Shown here: one piece after another, positions 7,289 through 12,567 of the stretch
Numbering within the stretch: position 1 is the stretch's first letter
How the letters are laid out: every line of letters starts with the position of its first letter
NCBI GenBank assembly: GCA_017398165.1
Contig: JAFQHB010000146.1
Span: 1-12,567 of the forward strand
Reading direction: 5' to 3'
Origin: Bacillota bacterium
GTDB lineage: Bacteria > Bacillota > Dehalobacteriia > UBA4068 > UBA4997
Length of the DNA stretch: 12,567 nucleotides
The notes under the pieces: model-generated
What the model saw: only the letters and a program-made list of their open reading frames with translations
Told to the model about the DNA's origin: nothing
The model's database searches: none
Translations under genes and position numbers: made by a program

Positions 7289-7424
7289 GTTTTTGGGGTG
7301 TATCGCGTCCAATTTTCCGTATCCCCGCCCACTACCCTTTCACCCTAACAGGTACACCCATTCGAGTAGTGTGTGGGCGGGTGGGATGCACCAATAAAAG
7401 CGGTGCGTGGTACAACCCAAAAAC
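7289..7424. repeat. 136-base imperfect palindrome: MITE-like element or structured RNA
   Basis: The two ends are inverted copies: GTTTTTGGGGTGTATCGCG from 7289, and GTTTTTGGGTTGTACCACG read inward from 7424, identical at 16 of 19 positions. TTA occurs directly on both outer edges (7286-7288 and 7425-7427), as a short target duplication would. Inside, CCCGCCCAC (7324-7332) pairs with GTGGGCGGG (7373-7381), and GCACC/GGTGC form a small hairpin at 7388-7406. Read as plus-strand RNA, the terminal arms extend to 20 positions with one mismatch and three G-U pairs. No transposase or known RNA family was recognised, and no promoter is obvious for a plus-strand RNA. It lies in the 3' untranslated part of the miaB transcript. 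Confidence 0.6.
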
Positions 7425-7463
7425 TTACTAAGTTTCAGAAAAAACCAAATCCGCAAAAACCTC

Positions 7464-8789
7464 CTACAGTGCTTCCAAATGCCAGGTCTTAGCCTCGGTG
7501 ATAGTCAGCGGCAGCGTCTGCCCGACCATCCCCATATCCCCGCGGCAGATCACGATTTTATTCCCCGGGGTACGCCCGGTCATCAGATCGGGATTGTTCT
7601 TGCTGGGGCCTTCCACCAGCACGTCTACCGTACGGCCGATATATCCCCTGTTGATATCCAGACTCACCGCATTCTGCACCGCAGTCAGGCGTGCCAGACG
7701 TTCCTTCTTCTCTCGCTCCGCTATCTGGCCGTCCATCCTGGCCGCCGGCGTCCCCGAGCGCGGCGAGTACAGGAAGGTATAAGCCGCATCAAAACGGCAC
7801 TTCGCCACGAAATCCAGAGTCTCGGCAAATTCTTCCCCGGTCTCCCCGGGGAAGCCGACTATCAAATCAGTGGTAATGACGACATCCGGCGTATGACGGC
7901 GGATACGCTCCAGTATCGCATAATAAGCCGCCGTATCATAGCCGCGATTCATAGCGCGCAGCACCCGGTCACTGCCCGATTGCAGCGGCAGATGGCAATA
8001 AGCACGCACCTTGGGCAGGGTGGCGATCACGTCAGCCAGCTCGGCCGAGAAATCACGCGGGTGCGAGCTCATATAACGGATACGCTCTATCCCCTCGATC
8101 TCGCTCACCGCCCGCAGCACCGCTGCAAAATCCGGCACGTCCGCATCCGGCGTCGCCCGCCGCAGGTCTTTACCATAAGAATTGACATTCTGCCCCAGCA
8201 GCATCACCTCGCGCACACCGGCTGCCGCCAGCTCGCGCACCTCGGCCAGTATCGCACCAAAGTCCCGGCTGCGCTCCCGACCGCGTACATACGGTACGAT
8301 GCAATAAGAACAGAAATTATTGCAGCCGTACATAATATTTACCTGCGCCGAAAGGTCATTCACCCGCATTGTCGGCAGACTATCCGGGAAATCACGGTTA
8401 TCCTCCGAGATATCGACGATCTGCTTCTCCCCGGCCAATATGCGCGATACATACTCCGGCAGGCGGTGCTGCTGATACGTCCCCAGTACGATATCCAGAT
8501 GCCGGCCGCGCCGGTGCAGCATCTCGCCGATGGTATTCTGCTGCATCATACAGCCCACCACCGCCAGTATCATACCCGGCTTGTGATCTTTCAGATTTTT
8601 CAGATTGCCGATAAAGCCCCAGATCTTATTCTCGGCACTCTCGCGGATACAGCAGGTATTGACGATGACAATATCCGCCCCGCCGATATCCTCCGCCTGC
8701 TGATACCCGGCCGATGCCATTACCCCGGCGATGATCTCCGAATCATGCTCGTTCATCTGGCAGCCAAATGTCTTGACAAAAAACTTCAT
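7464..8789 (-). CDS. miaB: tRNA-2-methylthio-N6-dimethylallyladenosine synthase
   Basis: MiaB is a radical-SAM methylthiotransferase that converts i6A37 to ms2i6A37 in tRNAs reading UNN codons. From the ATG at 8789 it has 441 residues, normal length. The N-terminal UPF0004 domain has cluster ligands C10 (KTFGCQMNEHDSE), C46 (NTCCIRESA) and C80 (VGCMMQ). The radical-SAM motif CNNFCSYC supplies C156, C160 and C163 and is followed by VPYVRGRERSR, a MiaB hallmark. LGQNVNSYG and the C-terminal TRAM-like domain (about residues 375-438) complete it. A GTG nine bases further upstream is in frame, but GGAGGAG directly abuts it; that ribosome site is correctly spaced only for the ATG. It follows recJ by 27 bases and is probably co-transcribed. 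The stop is TAG. Confidence 0.95.
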   Translation of the reverse strand: MKFFVKTFGCQMNEHDSEIIAGVMASAGYQQAEDIGGADIVIVNTCCIRESAENKIWGFIGNLKNLKDHKPGMILAVVGCMMQQNTIGEMLHRRGRHLDIVLGTYQQHRLPEYVSRILAGEKQIVDISEDNRDFPDSLPTMRVNDLSAQVNIMYGCNNFCSYCIVPYVRGRERSRDFGAILAEVRELAAAGVREVMLLGQNVNSYGKDLRRATPDADVPDFAAVLRAVSEIEGIERIRYMSSHPRDFSAELADVIATLPKVRAYCHLPLQSGSDRVLRAMNRGYDTAAYYAILERIRRHTPDVVITTDLIVGFPGETGEEFAETLDFVAKCRFDAAYTFLYSPRSGTPAARMDGQIAEREKKERLARLTAVQNAVSLDINRGYIGRTVDVLVEGPSKNNPDLMTGRTPGNKIVICRGDMGMVGQTLPLTITEAKTWHLEAL

Positions 8790-8816
8790 GTCGGGCACTC
8801 CTCCTTTTGCTCCGCT

Positions 8817-10628
8817 TTACTTACCCGCCGGACGTACATTCTTGTGCAGCCGCAGATCCACTATCGAAAGCTGCACGCTGCTCTGCCCGCGGAAATCATC
8901 AATGCCGATAGTATAAATAATATCCAGCTCCAACTGTACCGGCCGCCCGCACAGCAGATCCTGCCACATCTTCTCGCCGCCTTTTTCCAGCACTATCTTA
9001 TACAGTTCCTCCTTGTGGCGGAAAGAAAGCACGCAGATCACACCCTGCTGGCTGCGGTTGGCGAAGTACACACGCATAAACTGCCTGTCCGCCCCCATCA
9101 GCTGGATGCTGCGTACCGCCAGACCCAGATCCGCAAAAAGCGGCTCGCTGTTGCCGTGGCCAAAAGGCTCCAACTGCTGCAAAAACTGTGCAAAGCGACG
9201 ATTCACCACCGCCCGCTCGATCGGGTAAGGCATATCCACGTATATCTGCGGCGCCATATCCTCCGGCTCCAGCTCGCAGGCTGCATTCAGCCGCCGCCGC
9301 AGCTCGTCCACATTCGCCGCCGGCAGCGTCAGGCCAGCCGCCATATAATGCCCGCCAAAGACCGTCAGCAGCTCGCTGCAATCCACCAGCGCCTCAAACA
9401 TATTGTAGCCATCCATCGAGCGGCCAGAGCCTTTGACCTGCTCACCCGTACCGGCCAGCACAAATACCGGCCGGTTATACATCTCTTTCACTCGGCCGGC
9501 CACGATACCGGCGATACTCTCGGGCAGCTCCGGCATATGTACCACGATCACCCGGTCATCGGCATACCCGCTCTTTTCGATGATATCCCGCACCGCCGCC
9601 GTACCGCCGACCGACATATCCTTGCGTACCGCATTCAGATCCGTCAGATGCCGTGCCAGCTCCAGCGCCCGCTCGTAATTACTGCTCAGGAAAAGCTCCA
9701 CCGCAATATCCGCCGTCTCCAGCCGTCCCCCGGCATTGATGCACGGCCCGATGACAAAACCGATGTGATGCGCCGTCAGCTTATCCGGGCTCAGACGGTT
9801 AGTCTCCAGCAGTGCCCGCAGACCGATATTCTGCACATCAGGCATCCGCTGCAGGGCAGAACGCAGCAGCTCGCGGTTTTCATCACGCAGCTCCATAATA
9901 TCACACACCGTGGCGATGGCCGCCAGCACGTGATATTCCAGCATTTCGTCCGGCTGTCTGCGCCCGGCTGTCTCATACAGGCATTCTGCCATCTTATAGG
10001 CGATCATCCCCGCACAGACTGATTTGAAAGGATAACAGCAGTCCTCACGGTGAGGGTCGACTACAGCATCGGCCGGCGGCAATACCTGGCGATGCTCCGG
10101 ACTGTCTGCCTCAAAAGGCACCTCGTGGTGATCGGTCACCAATACCGTCAGCCCCAGCTCCTTGGCCAGTGCCACCTGTCCCGCAGCCATAATGCCGTTA
10201 TCCACCGTCAGCAGCACCTGCGCGCCTGCTTCGGCCAGACGGCGCACCGCAGCATCATTCAGACCGTAGCCTTCGGACCGCCGCGGGATATAATAAGACA
10301 CATCCGCACCCAGCCTGCGCAGCGCCAGCATCATAATGCTGGTAGCCGTCACGCCGTCCACATCATAATCACCGTAGATGACGATCTTTTGCCCAGCACC
10401 GACAGCCCGCCACAGAATACGGCAGGTCTCATCCATATCCCGCAGCAGCCCGGAGCTGTGCAGACGCTCGGGCATCGGCTCAAAGAAAGCACGCACATCC
10501 TCAGCCTCCACCAGACCGCGCACCGCCAGCAGCCGTGCTTCCATCACCGATATGCCCAGCTCTGCCGCCATATGATTTATCTGCTCCGGCGCGACCTTGC
10601 AGCCGCGCATTATCCATTTCTTAGCCAA
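8817..10628 (-). CDS. recJ: Single-stranded-DNA-specific 5'-3' exonuclease RecJ
   Basis: RecJ degrades single-stranded DNA 5' to 3' in recombination and mismatch or base-excision repair. From the proposed start it has 603 residues. DHH-family motifs are in order: DYDVDG (87-92), TVDNG (around 141-145), TDHHE (165-169, DHH at 166-168), DPHRED (191-196), NAGGRL (298-303), GSGRS (400-404) and the DHHA1 motif FGGH (424-427). A C-terminal OB-type domain follows. The frame stays open up to a TTG at 10682, but a second TTG at 10628 (giving AKKWIMRG, a typical RecJ beginning) has AGGTG six bases upstream, so it is preferred. A 13-pair hairpin lies just upstream. The gene sits between secF and miaB on the same strand. 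The C-terminal exonuclease call is firm; the start is less so. Confidence 0.93.
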   Translation of the reverse strand: MAKKWIMRGCKVAPEQINHMAAELGISVMEARLLAVRGLVEAEDVRAFFEPMPERLHSSGLLRDMDETCRILWRAVGAGQKIVIYGDYDVDGVTATSIMMLALRRLGADVSYYIPRRSEGYGLNDAAVRRLAEAGAQVLLTVDNGIMAAGQVALAKELGLTVLVTDHHEVPFEADSPEHRQVLPPADAVVDPHREDCCYPFKSVCAGMIAYKMAECLYETAGRRQPDEMLEYHVLAAIATVCDIMELRDENRELLRSALQRMPDVQNIGLRALLETNRLSPDKLTAHHIGFVIGPCINAGGRLETADIAVELFLSSNYERALELARHLTDLNAVRKDMSVGGTAAVRDIIEKSGYADDRVIVVHMPELPESIAGIVAGRVKEMYNRPVFVLAGTGEQVKGSGRSMDGYNMFEALVDCSELLTVFGGHYMAAGLTLPAANVDELRRRLNAACELEPEDMAPQIYVDMPYPIERAVVNRRFAQFLQQLEPFGHGNSEPLFADLGLAVRSIQLMGADRQFMRVYFANRSQQGVICVLSFRHKEELYKIVLEKGGEKMWQDLLCGRPVQLELDIIYTIGIDDFRGQSSVQLSIVDLRLHKNVRPAGK

Positions 10629-10655
10629 ATACAACACCTGTCCTGTATACTGGCA

Positions 10656-10688
10656 GAGCTTTCGCCACCACAAAAGCAGCAAAAGCTC
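10656..10688 (-). other. Stable hairpin upstream of recJ
   Basis: On the minus strand GAGCTTTTGCTGC pairs with GTGGCGAAAGCTC over 13 positions around a seven-base loop (TTTTGTG). Three pairs are G-U on this strand and would be A-C mismatches on the other, so any folding is in the recJ-sense RNA. No U-tract follows, so it is not a normal terminator. It ends 27 bases before the proposed TTG start and argues that this part is leader, not coding sequence. Confidence 0.5.
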
Positions 10689-10735
10689 CGCAAAAATATC
10701 ATATTAAACTATGATTCAGCGATCCCAATGCCGCC

Positions 10736-11656
10736 TCAGACGAGGATCTTCTCGTCATGCGCATCGGATTTTTTGGTCTTAAACTGGTTTTTGTCCGCAC
10801 CGCGCAGATGGGTCAGATCACTCAGGATAGAGCCCGCGATGAATACCGAGGAATAAGCACCGGCGATAACACCGATGACCAGCGCCAGCGAGAACGCCCG
10901 CGTCGTATCACCGCCGAACAAAAACAGCATCAGCACCAGCAGCAGCACCGCCACCGAGGTATTGATAGAACGCCCCAGGGTCTGATTGATACTCTCGTTG
11001 ATGAGGGGATCAAACTTCTTGTTCGACTCCAGCTCCACATTCTCACGGATTCGGTCAAAAATAACGATGGTACTGTTGATCGAATAACCCACTACCGTCA
11101 AAATAGCGGCAATAAACGTACTGTCCACCTCTACCTGCAGGATAGAGAATATACCCAGCACCACCAGGGCATCGTGCATCAGCGGTACGATAGCCGAAAC
11201 GGCAAAATTAAATCGGAAACGTATCGTGATATACAGCAGCATCAGCACCAATGCCAACAGCAGCGCCATCCAGGCGTTGGATATCAGCTCCTGCCCGATG
11301 ACCGGGCCGATACGCTCATTCCGCAGGATATCATAGCTGCCCAGCTCCGCCGTTATCTGATCCAGCAGCGCGGCACTTTCTTCTTCTTCCATATCCTCAG
11401 TACGGATGAGATAGGTGTTGCCGTCGCTCTCCTGGATAGTCGGCGTTGCCTCGACATACTGCGATACCACGGTACGCAGATCCTCGGCAGCCACCTGCTG
11501 CTCAAACTGCAGCTGCATAATGTTGCCGCCGGTAAAATCAATACCCAGATTAAGCCCGCGCACGAAGCAGGAAAGCAGCCCTGCCACGATAATGACCAGA
11601 GAGAAAGTATACCACAGCTTCTTGCGGCCAATAACGTCAATATGCAGATCAGTCAC
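10736..11656 (-). CDS. secF: Protein translocase subunit SecF
   Basis: SecF works with SecD in the membrane, using proton motive force to help pull exported proteins through SecYEG. From the GTG at 11656 it has 306 residues. TM1 (about 15-32) is followed by the DFTGG motif (40-44), an extracytoplasmic domain (about 45-125), and five further membrane segments. The SecF signature VGYSINSTIVIFDRIREN lies at 189-206. The GTG overlaps the secD stop (GTGACTGA) and has AAGGGGG at good spacing. It begins with TDLHIDVIGRKKLWY, typical for SecF. A longer in-frame ATG at 11704 lies inside secD and adds residues unlike the family. SecD and SecF are separate here, in contrast to the fused SecDF of Bacillus. 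recJ follows after 107 bases with no clear terminator. Confidence 0.94.
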   Translation of the reverse strand: MTDLHIDVIGRKKLWYTFSLVIIVAGLLSCFVRGLNLGIDFTGGNIMQLQFEQQVAAEDLRTVVSQYVEATPTIQESDGNTYLIRTEDMEEEESAALLDQITAELGSYDILRNERIGPVIGQELISNAWMALLLALVLMLLYITIRFRFNFAVSAIVPLMHDALVVLGIFSILQVEVDSTFIAAILTVVGYSINSTIVIFDRIRENVELESNKKFDPLINESINQTLGRSINTSVAVLLLVLMLFLFGGDTTRAFSLALVIGVIAGAYSSVFIAGSILSDLTHLRGADKNQFKTKKSDAHDEKILV

Positions 11657-12567
11657 GTGCAGCACCCCCTTTGCGGTTGGTAAAAAGCTTGACATGCTTG
11701 GCAAAAAACGGCACCTCAGTACACCACAGCAGCATATAATGCGTGATGAACAGCGCCGAGAACATACTTACCACGATACCTACCGCCAAAGTCACGGCAA
11801 AACCCTGTACCGAGCCGGTACCAAACTGGAACAATACCGCAGCCGCGATCAAAGTGGTGATGTTGGAGTCCAAAATGGTCCACAGTGCACGACGAAAAGC
11901 CGAAACAACCGAAGCCCGCAGCGATTTATCACTGCCCAGCTCCTCGCGCAGCCTCTCATAAATAATAATGTTGGCGTCTACCGCCATACCGATACTCAGC
12001 ACAAAGCCCGCGATACCCGGCAGCGTCAGTGTGATATTCAGCCACGATATCAGCCACGTCAGCACCAGAGTATAGGCTACCAACGATACAGCAGCCACCA
12101 CACCGGGCAGACGGTAATAACCGATAACGAACAGCAGCAGCAGCGCCATACCCAGCGCACCGGCCTCAATGCTCTTCTCCAGCGAATCAGCACCCAGAGA
12201 AGGACCGACGGTACGTTTGCTCATTACCTCTACGTCCACCGGCAGAGCACCGCCTTTCAGGATGGCAGCCTGAGCAATAGCTTCCTCCAGAGTATAGCCG
12301 CCGGTGATCTGTGCCTGGCCGTTGGTGATGGGCGTATTGACTGTCGCCGATACTACGCACTCATCGTCAATATATATCTCAATGACCTGATACAGGAAAC
12401 GCTGCGTAGCCTGAGCAAACTTCTTGGCGCCCTCCTCGCTGAAGGTCAGCGAGATAGCATTCTCTTCACCGACTTTTGCGTTGCTGTTGCGTACACCGCG
12501 CGCATCCGCCAGATCAGAGCCGGTCAATATCACGTTGCCGTAGGGGTCGATGAATTCCAGCTTGGCA
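11649..12567 (-). CDS. secD: Protein translocase subunit SecD, C-terminal part (5' end beyond the right edge)
   Basis: SecD pairs with SecF in the accessory Sec complex. About 306 C-terminal residues are visible; the frame is open to the window edge, and the GTG at 12533 is an internal valine, not a start. The visible part begins in the periplasmic P1 region (AKLEFIDPYG, ISLTFSEEGAKKFAQAT). It continues through the conserved GPSLG just before the membrane segment and then about five membrane helices. The SecD signature GMAVDANIIIYERLREEL lies near the middle of the membrane half, about 120 residues before the C-terminus. The stop TGA overlaps the secF start by eight bases, indicating translational coupling. 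Confidence 0.95.
   Translation of the reverse strand, partial: AKLEFIDPYGNVILTGSDLADARGVRNSNAKVGEENAISLTFSEEGAKKFAQATQRFLYQVIEIYIDDECVVSATVNTPITNGQAQITGGYTLEEAIAQAAILKGGALPVDVEVMSKRTVGPSLGADSLEKSIEAGALGMALLLLFVIGYYRLPGVVAAVSLVAYTLVLTWLISWLNITLTLPGIAGFVLSIGMAVDANIIIYERLREELGSDKSLRASVVSAFRRALWTILDSNITTLIAAAVLFQFGTGSVQGFAVTLAVGIVVSMFSALFITHYMLLWCTEVPFFAKHVKLFTNRKGGAARD

Noticed and set aside
7150..7332. 60-codon minus-strand frame ending in the terminator/promoter region
   Set aside because: It runs through the palindromic element, the hairpin and the promoter, has no ribosome site and shows no family resemblance.
7081..7463. tRNA, SRP RNA or CRISPR repeat in the gap between miaB and the endonuclease-IV-like gene
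   Set aside because: No cloverleaf, no conserved SRP loop and no regularly spaced direct repeats were found. The content is the palindromic element, one hairpin and a promoter.
7407..10022. 871-codon open frame on the plus strand, opposite miaB and recJ
   Set aside because: It is the mirror of two well-supported genes whose codon use seldom places TTA, CTA or TCA in the relevant register. The translation is rich in His, Arg and Gln, has no recognisable domain and no ribosome binding site.
6193..10628. Higher GC and C-rich third positions in recJ, miaB and the endonuclease-IV-like gene than in sdh and leu, taken as possible horizontal transfer
   Set aside because: The change is gradual and splits by likely expression level. 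All are ordinary core genes, so codon adaptation of strongly expressed sdh and leu genes explains it better.

Overview
The window is a single-strand run of housekeeping genes from a bacterium, all encoded on the minus strand, so the biological reading order runs from position 12567 down to 1. The genes suggest an anaerobic member of the Bacillota, most likely the Negativicutes (Acidaminococcus/Phascolarctobacterium-like). The grounds are a Bacillus-type di-heme succinate dehydrogenase/fumarate reductase, a Clostridium-type LeuC, separate SecD and SecF proteins, and Shine-Dalgarno-rich starts with several GTG and TTG initiators. The genus is an inference from family resemblance and was not checked by any search.

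Layout, in order of transcription. (a) 12567-8789: the 3' part of secD, then secF (its start overlaps the secD stop), recJ (probably a TTG start) and miaB. This looks like one co-directional cluster for protein export, DNA repair and tRNA modification. (b) 8788-7081: the end of miaB, then a 383-base gene-free stretch. That stretch holds a 136-base imperfect palindrome (7289-7424), a terminator-like hairpin (7231-7257) and a promoter for the next gene. (c) 7080-6193: an endonuclease-IV-like TIM-barrel gene. (d) 6192-5936: a 257-base gap with a weak promoter candidate. (e) 5935-2773: sdhC-sdhA-sdhB, a complete three-subunit complex closed by a strong terminator at 2697-2731. (f) 2647-1: a perfect consensus sigma-70 promoter, a possible 14-codon leader ORF whose second half is almost all branched-chain residues, leuA, and the 5' part of leuC. 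leuD is presumably just beyond the left edge.

The genes work as three functional blocks. SecD and SecF belong to the Sec export machinery, with RecJ and MiaB behind them. SdhCAB couples succinate/fumarate chemistry in the cytoplasm to the membrane quinone pool through a cytochrome b. LeuA and LeuC carry out the first committed steps of leucine synthesis.

No new defence system, prophage, CRISPR array or large mobile element is visible. The two least explained signals are the branched-chain-rich leader ORF directly under the leu promoter and the palindromic 136-base element downstream of miaB.
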